A stretch of 21,553 nt of DNA from JAMCUI01 sp964520615 (lineage in GTDB: Bacteria > Patescibacteriota > Microgenomatia > 2-02-FULL-39-11), in contig CAZFNL010000079.1 of assembly GCA_964520615.1 (NCBI GenBank), positions 1-21,553 on the forward strand. The letters are read 5' to 3'. A model generated the notes under the pieces. That model had not been told where the DNA came from and searched no databases. It worked only from the letters and a program-made list of their open reading frames with translations. Shown piece after piece: positions 6,018-14,228 of the stretch (positions within the stretch are counted from its first letter, which is position 1; each line of letters begins with the position of its first letter). The translations under genes and the position numbers were made by a program.

Positions 6018-8180
6018 ATGGTACAAGCTACTCCGGATACATTACCAAGAGCTCAACTTCCTGCACATACAACAGCCGATACTCCTCCACCCGCAGTTGT
6101 TCAAGCAGCCCAAGCTGCAGCGGCTAGAAATGGACAAGATCATAACGCTCAACCTTCTGCAGCTCAGAGACAAGAGTTGCATCAAGCAGAGCCAGCGAAG
6201 TGGCAAGGAGGAAAAGAATTCGGTAGACCCGGTTTGCATGAGATTAAGGCTGATCCCAAGGTGATGGAAGCATACAGGAAAATGGGAGAGAATATTGGGG
6301 CACAACTTGAGGCATATCAGGATGCAGGCGGAATTTTATTAGCTGACCAGAAAATCTTTTTGGAGCTTTTTAAGAGAGCAAAGGGTGATTTTCATGAACT
6401 GGTGAAGTCAGAAGCGGGTATAGTTGCTATACATGTTATTTCTGAGATTGAATTGTTTCGTAAACTTATGGTCAGACAGGAAGCGATCGCAGGAGCAAGA
6501 GGGAATGTTCCCCGCCCAGCCGACAGAGAAGTGGTGTTGGATGCTTATGCTGGGCAAGTACAAAAAATAAGTGAGGGTGTGAGACAAGCTATAAATCAGT
6601 TGGTTGACTCTTTTGGTTTAATAGACGCTCAAGGAAGACTAGTATTAAACAGAGGTGCGGGAGCAATAAACTGGGATTTCCTTCCGGCTGAGGAGCGGGC
6701 TTATTTGGAATATATGAGAGATAATTCTTTGGCAACAGATGACAGGGTGGTAACTGAATTAATGGAGACAGGCACAGCGCACGCTGATCTTTATCATCTG
6801 TTGGGAGTAAAGTTGAATATGATGGGTAATTTTACCAGTTGGGATTCATTTGCCTTGACAGTCGCGGGAGATGTGCGGGTAAATCCAAATGCGTTGGGTT
6901 ACAACATGGCAAGCAGGTGGAATGGATTTAGAATGCGCAGGGCAAGAGAAGGAGGGATGTTTGTCGGTCCTCTTTCCCAGCAACGGAGGGTAGAAATATG
7001 GGATAAGGCGCAACGGGAGACGGTTGTGCATTTTACCGAGAGGGCATTGGAATTACTAAACACTGAGCCAGAAAAGGTTTTCACTCCGGCAATAGCTGAA
7101 CTTGATGCCAAAAGAGATGCGGCAGCAAAGCCAAGGATGACGGCAGAACAGAAACAAATGAGAGAAGATGAGTTATCTGACGCAAGAAATAGAAGAAATA
7201 ACAAAAGAACACAATTACAAACCGCGCGGGAAGCTGTAACAAGATTTGAGAGTGAATTGCAGGTTTTGCGAGGTAATGAAGCTAATTTGACCCTGGAGCA
7301 ATCGACTTTGGAGCAGCAGATAGAAAATATGTTGTCACCTAGGCGTGCAGTTGAAACAGAAAGAAATAATGCACGCCGGGAAAATAAGAGACGAATTAAT
7401 GAGGCGTTGGCAGCCAATAATCAGGCTTTAGCCACTGTGTTAACTACTGGCTGGCAGGATGAGAATGCGGAGTTTACCGAAAGAATTGCCGAAATTGACA
7501 GGCAAAATACCGCAAACGGACTGGCTGCAAAACAACAGAGGTTTGAAGAAGTTAAAAGAGATCTTGCCAGCATACCTGCAAAGGATAAGGAAAGGCAGCA
7601 AAAAGAAAGGGAAGTGACACAATTGACACAAGAAGTGTCAGATCTTGAAGCAGATATAGTTAGGCTAGGTAAGACAGTTGAAGATGCTGGTAAACCTGTA
7701 TCTGCCACAGAAGAAGTTATACATATCATCGATACGGCAAAGGCGGCGCTTCTTAGATACGGGCAGATACATGGCGAGCTGAACGATCCTGATAATCAGC
7801 GTGATTTTTCCATACAGAACTTGACTGATGTATCGCGGGAGACGATTCATCCGCCGGCAGGTGATACCACAAGAGCTTCGGTGACTCTTCTTAACGGTTA
7901 TATAAAGATACAAAGGGCCATTTTTGGAAGAGTTCCGGGGAACGTGCTTGCGGTTGACCGCGCCAGATGGGCCTCTGAGCTTTTGCCTCCTGACGCAGTG
8001 GCAGATATTTTAGTTGAGCGGTTTGAGTTGACCTTACAACCCGGCGACAGGTTGGAACAGGCGCTTACAGCCTTAAGAGCTCTCTATGATGGGGGGAATT
8101 TATCCCGTGTAGATCTGCAGCTTGCGGTTCTTGATATGATGAAAGTAGTTGAAAACAGAATCGAAAATTATCCTTTCTAA
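6018..8180 (+). CDS. Hypothetical 720-aa coiled-coil protein
   Basis: I do not recognise this protein. The first about 60 residues are disordered and rich in Pro, Ala and Gln. A helical region follows (about 75-350) with aromatic and hydrophobic segments suggesting a folded domain. Then come two charged heptad-like stretches that look like coiled coil (about 375-440 and 500-555, dense in Glu, Arg, Gln and Leu), and a helical C-terminal domain (about 560-720). No membrane segment, signal peptide or nucleotide-binding motif is seen. The start is fixed by a promoter whose -10 box ends 6 nt before the ATG. The 130-aa gene starts 14 nt after its stop and is probably in the same transcript. Like its divergent neighbour, it has a Pro-rich disordered start followed by a long helical body, so the two may work together, but no sequence similarity is evident by eye. 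Confidence 0.8.
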   Translation: MVQATPDTLPRAQLPAHTTADTPPPAVVQAAQAAAARNGQDHNAQPSAAQRQELHQAEPAKWQGGKEFGRPGLHEIKADPKVMEAYRKMGENIGAQLEAYQDAGGILLADQKIFLELFKRAKGDFHELVKSEAGIVAIHVISEIELFRKLMVRQEAIAGARGNVPRPADREVVLDAYAGQVQKISEGVRQAINQLVDSFGLIDAQGRLVLNRGAGAINWDFLPAEERAYLEYMRDNSLATDDRVVTELMETGTAHADLYHLLGVKLNMMGNFTSWDSFALTVAGDVRVNPNALGYNMASRWNGFRMRRAREGGMFVGPLSQQRRVEIWDKAQRETVVHFTERALELLNTEPEKVFTPAIAELDAKRDAAAKPRMTAEQKQMREDELSDARNRRNNKRTQLQTAREAVTRFESELQVLRGNEANLTLEQSTLEQQIENMLSPRRAVETERNNARRENKRRINEALAANNQALATVLTTGWQDENAEFTERIAEIDRQNTANGLAAKQQRFEEVKRDLASIPAKDKERQQKEREVTQLTQEVSDLEADIVRLGKTVEDAGKPVSATEEVIHIIDTAKAALLRYGQIHGELNDPDNQRDFSIQNLTDVSRETIHPPAGDTTRASVTLLNGYIKIQRAIFGRVPGNVLAVDRARWASELLPPDAVADILVERFELTLQPGDRLEQALTALRALYDGGNLSRVDLQLAVLDMMKVVENRIENYPF

Positions 8181-8194
8181 TTCTTAAAAAGAAT

Positions 8195-8587
8195 ATGATT
8201 GTAACGTCACAGCATTTACTTAAGTTTTTGCCGATTGATGAAAAAGTCAGGAAGGAAACTCTTGCTAAAATCGGGTTATATACTCCCGATCAGAAATTAA
8301 TGCTGGAGAAAATCCTTTGGGCAGCTTACTATGATTTATTAAAAGCGAACATTCAATACGAGTTTGAAAGGGCGCTTTTAGATGTACAGAATGGAAAAAG
8401 GGCGCTTGATAAGAATTTATATACGAAAATAGAAGATCAGGTATATCAGAAATTTATGCGGGATCTGCGGGAGCAACAGGAGAGCGAGACGATTACACAC
8501 TTGAGGGATGAATTCAAACAAATGATATCCACAAAAGTTGAAATGACAGGAAAGACTTTGTCAAAGTCCCCATCTCAAGCTAAATAA
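8195..8587 (+). CDS. Hypothetical 130-aa helical protein
   Basis: A small soluble protein without a recognised family. It has a mostly helical composition with a central aromatic and charged helix (about 35-65, WAAYYDLL then EFERALLD), a second charged helical stretch (about 75-115) and a short Lys/Ser-rich tail. The start lies 14 nt after the 720-aa gene and no ribosome-binding site is visible; cotranscription with that gene is likely. Its last 8 bases overlap the end of the convergent 1611-aa gene. It may be an accessory partner of the coiled-coil protein, judged only by position. Confidence 0.7.
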   Translation: MIVTSQHLLKFLPIDEKVRKETLAKIGLYTPDQKLMLEKILWAAYYDLLKANIQYEFERALLDVQNGKRALDKNLYTKIEDQVYQKFMRDLREQQESETITHLRDEFKQMISTKVEMTGKTLSKSPSQAK

Positions 8588-11500
8588 TTGCTCCGTTTAT
8601 CTGCTCTACCGGCAATCCAGCGAGTATTCTGGCGATTTTTATGGTATAGAGACGATTCGGATTCATCCCCCGCAAGGGTCCGGGCTGGGGCAAGCGTGTC
8701 CAAACCTCACTTGGGATAGTTTGGAATGCCAAGCGCAGTCCTGTCGGGACAGTGGGATCGTTCATAATCTGCCTTGTGGCAATAAGACCGGTAAGAGTGG
8801 CGATATTGGCTTGATTAAAACCCGCCAAATATGCCTGTATCTCTCTCATGTTTTGATCTTCTGCATCCAAATCAGCCGCCACTGGAGCAGTTGCTCCAGC
8901 CCGCGCAGCAGCGATTCTGCCCCGTTGAGTCGTGATTATCCCATTATTATCAGGTCTGGCGCTGTGGCCGTTACGGCGAATATCTGCTCCTGTCAGAATC
9001 GCTATATTATGTAGTAACCTGATCTGAGTTGCTGCGTCATTGGTTTGAGTAGACAGCCAATCAACCCTGGCAATATCGATCTGTGCCCTGTTTCCCCCTG
9101 TATCATGAATAAGAGATGTTTCTTGGATTACTCTTTCCTGATGGTATAAAATTTGCGGAATAATTGTTGGAATAGGATCTATTATGGCATTTGGTACTCC
9201 TAGATTTTGAGCAATTGTCCGCACGTCATTTACGACTGTCTGTATATCAGTTGCTGCCCCAGTTGCTGGATCAATTCTGGCACGCGGCGCTCCGATTTTT
9301 TCAGCTTCTCCCCTAAATGATTCTACAGTCGTTCTGATTGTGGCAAGCGGGCAGTTATCTGCGTTGGGTACTGCTATCAACCTGCCGTCTGTTCTAAAGT
9401 CGCCGACAGCCACAATCATTTCCCGCGGAGTAGCGGTTGGCGAGGCTCCAGCTATATCCGCCTGAGATCGAAGTAAAGGCCGTAATTGATCAAGCGAGCG
9501 GGCGGCATGCGCCGCAGTAAACTCGGGGATATTGACGTTTTGAACATTTGTCCAAAACTGGTCTATGGCTATTAAGACATTGGCAATATCCGCTCCTCTT
9601 GCGTTTGCCATACCGATATTTTCTGCCAGTGTTTTTCTCTCAACGACTGCGTTGAGTATTTGCTCACGCGTAGCTGCGGCGGTCAGTCCTAATGGGACAG
9701 GGTTGATTGCGTTTATTTGCGGTTCTATATCAGCATATCTTGCGCCGGCCATACCGTTGGAATTAGCAAGGGTTACGAAGGTATCCACTCTTCTTACCAC
9801 GCCGGTATCACCCTCAAGAGAATCCGTGTTTGCCGAAGCCATGCCGATTGCCAAAGCGCTATCTCTGTAAGCACGGGCCAGATTGATGATTTCGTCAGGT
9901 GTTGCGTTTGCCGCGGCGTGAAGTATGTTGCCTGCTGCTGTCAGCCTATTTTTGAAAGTACTGGCTGAATCAGCTGCTGGCGTAATATCCGGAAAGCCGG
10001 CAGCTCTGGCTCTTTGGATTATACCGTGGATTATTGCAGTAAGGTTGGCGGGTGTATCAACGTTTGCGTTTGCAATATCCAGAGCGGCGGCATCCTGCCT
10101 GATTTGTCTAATGACCACATTAATATCTCTTTGAGTCATTGCTCCAAAAACTCTGGCGTCTGTAGCATTTCTTCTGAAATCTATTAGTCTTTGAGCGATG
10201 ACATCAGGAGTGTCTGCATTGTTTATAGCAAGTTGCGCCGCCCCAGCATCATTTCTTAATTGCACGATCAGGTTATTTATATCCCCTGTAGTATCAGCAC
10301 CAGGAAGCGCTATGGTTAATTGCTGTCTTAGACTGCTAACTGCTTCTGCCTGTGTTCTGAATGCATCAGTAGCTGCGGGAACTACAGAACTAGTTGCTCT
10401 TGCATGTTGACTACTCGTTTGTTCAAGGGTGGTAAGTATTTCATCAAGAGTGCCTGACTTTCCTATCGCCGTACCCGCTGATCTGATATTTACAGCTAAT
10501 GTGGCCATAAGTGCTGTATCTGCATCTGTTATACCTCTTGCGATTGCTCTTTGTCTTAATATGACTAGAGTATTTGCTTTGTCTTCCAAACCCAGATTAT
10601 TTTCAAGTCCGGCTGCCTGCGCTTCAGTATTAATAAAATTCACCACACTTGACAATTGGTCAGCCCGAACGTCTCCGGTGTATTTGGATTTCTCTGCATT
10701 ATCCCGCAGAGTTTTGACCCGCGCCAATCTGGCTTCCAATGTGACTCCACCGGCATTCTGATCGACATTGAAATATGTATGAGCGTCTTCCCTGATCTGG
10801 GTAGCTAAATCTGCGTATGATGTGCCGGGAGTTCTTTGGTAACCCGCTTCCCTTGCACTTGTATTAAAACGGTCAATGCCGGTCAGGAAATTTCTGATTG
10901 AAGTATTATCATTATTCGTAAAGCCGATTGCTCCTGCAATTCCCCGAAGTTGCGCTTTAATTCTATCCATTGAAAGATTATTTACGTTTTGGATTCCGGC
11001 AACGATTTCCGCATCATGCCGCAGCGTCGTAACCGCATTGAATTTATTTGCCCATGTATCGGTTGCATCAATACCTGCAGCTCTGGCTTCGTTGTTGATA
11101 TTAGTCATAAGCTGATTGATGGCCACTTGTCCTTCTCCCCTGGCGCCTGCAATACCTGATGCTTGTGCTTGATCACGAAATTCGTTGACAATTCTGAGGG
11201 ACTCGCTGATATTCTGGTTGTATGCATCAAAACCTGTTTGGATTCTTATCGCATCCTGTCTGGTGGTCTCCACTGTATTTAGTATTTCGTAAGCGGCAGT
11301 ATGGTCCGGAAGTCCGAGAGTGGTACGGTGCGTTTCAAGAGTTGCTATTTGAGCAGCTAGATCTGCTCCGGCGATATTATTTTTCGTTATTAATGCTCTG
11401 AATGTTCTTACGTTATCGGCCACTTGCTGAATGTCTGCATTCCTGTCGTATCCCGTAGCTTGCGCTTCATTGCGGAATTGCGTAGCAGAAGTAATAATGT

Positions 11501-13415
11501 CGCCAAGCGGAGAATCTTGCACCAGTCTCAATGCTCCTGTTGCACGTCTCATTTCACCAACAAGGTCGCCGACATGCCCGGCCTGAACTTCGGCAAACCC
11601 GGCTGTTCTGGTATTTTGAAGAATTGTAGTAATTTGTCCGAGAAGTTCCTCAGGAGTTTGGTCTAGATGATCCGGGATTTGGAGTAATCCCGCAGTATTA
11701 TAGATGTTATCGACTGTTGTGCTAAAATCCCCCGCAACAACTTCTACTTTTGCAGTCTTTATTTTCTTATTGAACTCGATAAGTTTTTGGGCGATTTCTG
11801 TTGGTGTTAATGTGCCAACATTTTCCAGTTGAGCAATGCCTGCCCTGGTTTGCAATTCCATGGTAATCGATTCAGTAGGAGTTTGGGTATTATCAGCATC
11901 ATCGATTCCAGCATTTTTGGCAGCCACTCTGAATTTTTGTACATCGGTTTGTATCATGCGCAATGAAGTAGCAAGATCATCTGCGTTTTCAACACCCGCC
12001 CCAATTCCCTCCTTAATTACTTTATCAGCAGCACTGATGATAACTGCTAACGGTTGGTTGGCTGAATCTTGTACTCTGAGCGCAGGACCTTGTATTCGTA
12101 GTTGCCGTGTCATTTCCTCCATCGGACGATTGGCAAGGTTTCCAAAATGTGCAGCTCTTACGCTATTTCTGAGGTTTCTAATATCTTGGGCAATTTCATA
12201 TGCCAGGCGCGGCCGTTGGTTTTGTTGAATATTGATACCACCTGCAATTTGTGCGTCGTTTATGATATGGCTGCACAATTCCCTAAGAGGCATAGTATTA
12301 GTTCGATCAGTGATTAGAGCGGCGTCAATCATATTACGAAGTCCAATTGCGTGGTTGACGATTTCTTGTACCCGATGTTGTTGTTGACGTCTTGTCCCCT
12401 GTTGTTGATTGTCTCGGAAAAGGATATCCTGATCTGCTCTTATGGTTCGTACCAAATCAGGAATGCTTTGCGTAGCGTCGTATCCTGCTGGTTGTATCTG
12501 TGTAGTAAGAAAATTCTCAATTCTTCCGATAACTTCGTCCACATTTCCATCCCTGCTGAGTTCCAGGTTTCCTGCGTAATCTCTCAGTCTGTTTTCTATC
12601 TGCTGTCGGGAGAGATTATCAACGTTTCCCATCCGGATATTTCTTGCGGCGCGCGTTCTAAACGTTCCAAATCTATCAACTGCAGCAAATTGTTCAGTTA
12701 CTGTTGCACCGTTTACCGCTCCTGCTCTTTGTGCTCTGTCTGCCAAATCACCAAGAAGTTCTTCCACAGGACGTTGATTTCTCCCGGTTGAATCTGTAAT
12801 TCCTAGTCGGTTAGCATGTTGACGGAAATCATCTACTGTATGAAGCGCATCATTTATTGGGGCAGCAAAAGCGTTTCCCAAACCAGAAAGTTCTGCATCC
12901 TGGCGGGTATCATAAAGAGTGGTGACGACTTGTAAAGGCGCATCAGTGTTTGTATCCAAACCTAAAGCTTGCGCATCAGTTTGAAGTAAAGCAATCCCAT
13001 TTGCCATTTCCTCCACGGTGGTTCCTTGCAATCCTAGTATTACTCCATGTTCTTGAAATTGCCTGAGTTGTGAGAGTATATTCTCAGGTTCTGTTGCACG
13101 ACTTCCTACCAGCATTCCCAAATCTCTAATTTTTTGTTGTACTACGCTGGGTTTATCTTCGGGTTGCAAACCCATCATATCGATATCACGCTGATAACGC
13201 TGTGCATTTCGGACAGCTTCTATATTTTCAGGATGATTTTCATTAAATGTTGGTTGGCCTTGTATAATATTTGCGTTATAATTCCGGATTATTTCAATTG
13301 GCGTTAATGTTATATTAACAGTTCCACCAAGACGGTTTCTTACCATATCGTAAGTCGTTTTTGCTCGGGTAATTGCGTCGGTCGGTGTTGGTAGATTTTC
13401 GCCTAGATTAACCAT
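8580..13415 (-). CDS. Giant 1611-aa helical repeat protein, function unknown
   Basis: This gene codes for a very long soluble protein built almost throughout from a degenerate repeat of about 24-31 residues (often 27). Each unit has a turn with Gly-hydrophobic and often Ala (for example AGIDDA, IGMANA, RGITDA), a Thr/Asp/Pro helix start, then a helix with the pattern hydrophobic-x-x-hydrophobic-Arg-x-x-Ala ending in another Gly. I estimate about 50 units, which suggests an extended alpha-solenoid. It is rich in Ala, Asn, Gln, Thr and Ile and poor in Lys, unlike its neighbours. There is no signal peptide, membrane segment or catalytic motif that I can see. The frame is open from a TTG at 13454, but a TTGACT/17 nt/TACGCT promoter ends 6 nt before the ATG at 13413-13415, so I chose that start. 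The family is unknown. A scaffold or ligand-binding role is inferred from the architecture only. Confidence 0.85.
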   Translation of the reverse strand: MVNLGENLPTPTDAITRAKTTYDMVRNRLGGTVNITLTPIEIIRNYNANIIQGQPTFNENHPENIEAVRNAQRYQRDIDMMGLQPEDKPSVVQQKIRDLGMLVGSRATEPENILSQLRQFQEHGVILGLQGTTVEEMANGIALLQTDAQALGLDTNTDAPLQVVTTLYDTRQDAELSGLGNAFAAPINDALHTVDDFRQHANRLGITDSTGRNQRPVEELLGDLADRAQRAGAVNGATVTEQFAAVDRFGTFRTRAARNIRMGNVDNLSRQQIENRLRDYAGNLELSRDGNVDEVIGRIENFLTTQIQPAGYDATQSIPDLVRTIRADQDILFRDNQQQGTRRQQQHRVQEIVNHAIGLRNMIDAALITDRTNTMPLRELCSHIINDAQIAGGINIQQNQRPRLAYEIAQDIRNLRNSVRAAHFGNLANRPMEEMTRQLRIQGPALRVQDSANQPLAVIISAADKVIKEGIGAGVENADDLATSLRMIQTDVQKFRVAAKNAGIDDADNTQTPTESITMELQTRAGIAQLENVGTLTPTEIAQKLIEFNKKIKTAKVEVVAGDFSTTVDNIYNTAGLLQIPDHLDQTPEELLGQITTILQNTRTAGFAEVQAGHVGDLVGEMRRATGALRLVQDSPLGDIITSATQFRNEAQATGYDRNADIQQVADNVRTFRALITKNNIAGADLAAQIATLETHRTTLGLPDHTAAYEILNTVETTRQDAIRIQTGFDAYNQNISESLRIVNEFRDQAQASGIAGARGEGQVAINQLMTNINNEARAAGIDATDTWANKFNAVTTLRHDAEIVAGIQNVNNLSMDRIKAQLRGIAGAIGFTNNDNTSIRNFLTGIDRFNTSAREAGYQRTPGTSYADLATQIREDAHTYFNVDQNAGGVTLEARLARVKTLRDNAEKSKYTGDVRADQLSSVVNFINTEAQAAGLENNLGLEDKANTLVILRQRAIARGITDADTALMATLAVNIRSAGTAIGKSGTLDEILTTLEQTSSQHARATSSVVPAATDAFRTQAEAVSSLRQQLTIALPGADTTGDINNLIVQLRNDAGAAQLAINNADTPDVIAQRLIDFRRNATDARVFGAMTQRDINVVIRQIRQDAAALDIANANVDTPANLTAIIHGIIQRARAAGFPDITPAADSASTFKNRLTAAGNILHAAANATPDEIINLARAYRDSALAIGMASANTDSLEGDTGVVRRVDTFVTLANSNGMAGARYADIEPQINAINPVPLGLTAAATREQILNAVVERKTLAENIGMANARGADIANVLIAIDQFWTNVQNVNIPEFTAAHAARSLDQLRPLLRSQADIAGASPTATPREMIVAVGDFRTDGRLIAVPNADNCPLATIRTTVESFRGEAEKIGAPRARIDPATGAATDIQTVVNDVRTIAQNLGVPNAIIDPIPTIIPQILYHQERVIQETSLIHDTGGNRAQIDIARVDWLSTQTNDAATQIRLLHNIAILTGADIRRNGHSARPDNNGIITTQRGRIAAARAGATAPVAADLDAEDQNMREIQAYLAGFNQANIATLTGLIATRQIMNDPTVPTGLRLAFQTIPSEVWTRLPQPGPLRGMNPNRLYTIKIARILAGLPVEQINGAII
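8700..13300 (-). repeat. Degenerate repeat array in the 1611-aa protein (protein level)
   Basis: The approximately 27-residue repeat covers most of the coding sequence. It is visible in the protein (recurring Gly-hydrophobic turns, R-x-x-A in the helices) but not as DNA identity, so the copies are old or under selection for divergence. Unit length varies between about 24 and 31 residues, with a few longer gaps near the C-terminus. The boundaries are approximate. Confidence 0.65.
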
Positions 13416-13421
13416 AATTTC

Positions 13422-13450
13422 AGCGTAAAGCAGCTTCAGGCGAAAGTCAA
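13422..13450 (-). promoter_or_regulatory. Promoter of the 1611-aa gene, leaderless
   Basis: On the minus strand: TTGACT (5 of 6), 17 nt, TACGCT (4 of 6), then GAAATT and the ATG at 13415. The 15 bases from the -10 box through the ATG match those before the 720-aa gene at all but one position. Confidence 0.65.
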
Positions 13451-13645
13451 GCAATATTATCTGGAATTTCCATCGCTCTTATTGGATAACTTTATTATTT
13501 TCGGTTAAAGTTAGATTTGTTAGTAATATAAAATACGAAAACAGATGAGAAATAGACTCCTTGATTTTCGCTTCGTTTTTTTTGAGTAAGGATGTTGTTG
13601 TTTTCAAGAAAAATATATATGATTAATAATCTAGAGGTTAAATTT

Positions 13646-13673
13646 TTAACGATACTAATGAGATGTTTATAAT
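13646..13673 (+). promoter_or_regulatory. Candidate promoter of the RNase H gene
   Basis: TTAACG (4 of 6), a 16-nt spacer, then a perfect TATAAT at 13668-13673. The transcript would begin about 25 nt before the ATG at 13705. No Shine-Dalgarno sequence is evident in that leader. Confidence 0.5.
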
Positions 13674-13704
13674 TGAATCCTAGTTTTGAGTTTATTGAGA
13701 AAAT

Positions 13705-14133
13705 ATGAATTCTATACTAATCAATACCGACGGAGGGGCAAGGGGAAACCCGGGGCCTTCAGCCATTGGCGTAGTCATAAAAACCGAAAATGGGCAAGTT
13801 CTTGCGGAGTTGTCCCGAAACATCGGGCAAACGACCAATAATATTGCTGAGTACAGCGCTGTTATTAGTGCACTTGAATGGTTGAGTGAAAACAAGAAAC
13901 AAATAACAAATAACAAAGAACAAATGATAAAATTTTATCTAGACTCAACACTTGTGGTAAATCAACTGAATGGATTATTTAAGGTTAAAGACTCGCATCT
14001 TAGAGAGTTATTACTCCAGGTCCGGCAGCTGGAGCAAGAAGTTGGAGGGAGTATCTCTTACGCATATATCCCCAGGGAAAAAAACCAAAGAGCAGATTAT
14101 CTGGTAAACAAGGCATTAGACAGTCGGGATTAG
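13705..14133 (+). CDS. rnhA: RNase HI-type ribonuclease
   Basis: A 142-residue ribonuclease H fold protein that would cut the RNA strand of RNA-DNA hybrids (primer removal, R-loops). The sequence shows TDGGARGNPGPSAIG at 8-22, typical of the RnhA/YpdQ-like branch, with catalytic acids D9, E49 (NIAEY), D80 (YLDS) and D131 (RADYLVN). The length is normal for a single-domain enzyme and there is no hybrid-binding domain. The loop at about 62-74, between the first helix and the D80 strand, is coded by a 7-nt tandem repeat and reads as a Lys/Asn/Gln-rich stretch. The start ATG fits the motif position. It is transcribed alone or with the DUF4012 gene, which begins 95 nt later with its own candidate -10 box. 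The family assignment is firm; the choice between rnhA and a paralogue such as ypdQ is less so. Confidence 0.88.
   Translation: MNSILINTDGGARGNPGPSAIGVVIKTENGQVLAELSRNIGQTTNNIAEYSAVISALEWLSENKKQITNNKEQMIKFYLDSTLVVNQLNGLFKVKDSHLRELLLQVRQLEQEVGGSISYAYIPREKNQRADYLVNKALDSRD
13891..13925 (+). repeat. Five tandem 7-nt units within the RNase H gene
   Basis: The units read AACAAGA, AACAAAT, AACAAAT, AACAAAG and AACAAAT. Seven is not a multiple of three, so gain or loss of one unit would shift the frame before catalytic D80. Confidence 0.85.
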
Positions 14134-14208
14134 TCCACTCCCCTTCTCCAAATATTTTATTCCCTTAAGTCATATTCTTATTTAAGTTGTATTTCCATAA
14201 ACAAGAAG

Positions 14209-14214
14209 TATAGT
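14209..14214 (+). promoter_or_regulatory. Candidate -10 box of the DUF4012 gene
   Basis: TATAGT ends 14 nt before the ATG at 14229, giving a leader of about 8 nt. The -35 region (TTGTAT, 16-nt spacer) is weak. Confidence 0.4.
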
Positions 14215-14228
14215 AAAATAAATTCAGT

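Larger units (their letters stand above)
13416..13704. other. AT-rich intergenic region between divergent genes
   Basis: At 289 nt this is the longest gene-free stretch in the window. It holds the promoter of the 1611-aa gene at the left end and a candidate promoter of the RNase H gene at the right end. Between them is AT-rich DNA with a T8 run at 13576-13583 preceded by a weak 6-bp inverted repeat (CGAAAA and TTTTCG). I see no ORF or known RNA fold. Confidence 0.6.

Noticed and set aside
9565..12791. Several plus-strand open frames of 70-146 aa
   Set aside because: All are antisense to the 1611-aa repeat gene. Their Ala/Ser-rich or Cys-rich composition and repeated patterns reflect the opposite strand.
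13416..13454. Upstream TTG start at 13454 for the 1611-aa protein
   Set aside because: The added 13 residues would lie over the promoter and ahead of the predicted transcript start at the ATG 13413-13415.
13535..13583. Possible small RNA or terminator (CGAAAA/TTTTCG pair before T8)
   Set aside because: The stem is only 6 AT-rich pairs with a loop of about 27 nt, and no plus-strand gene ends upstream of it.
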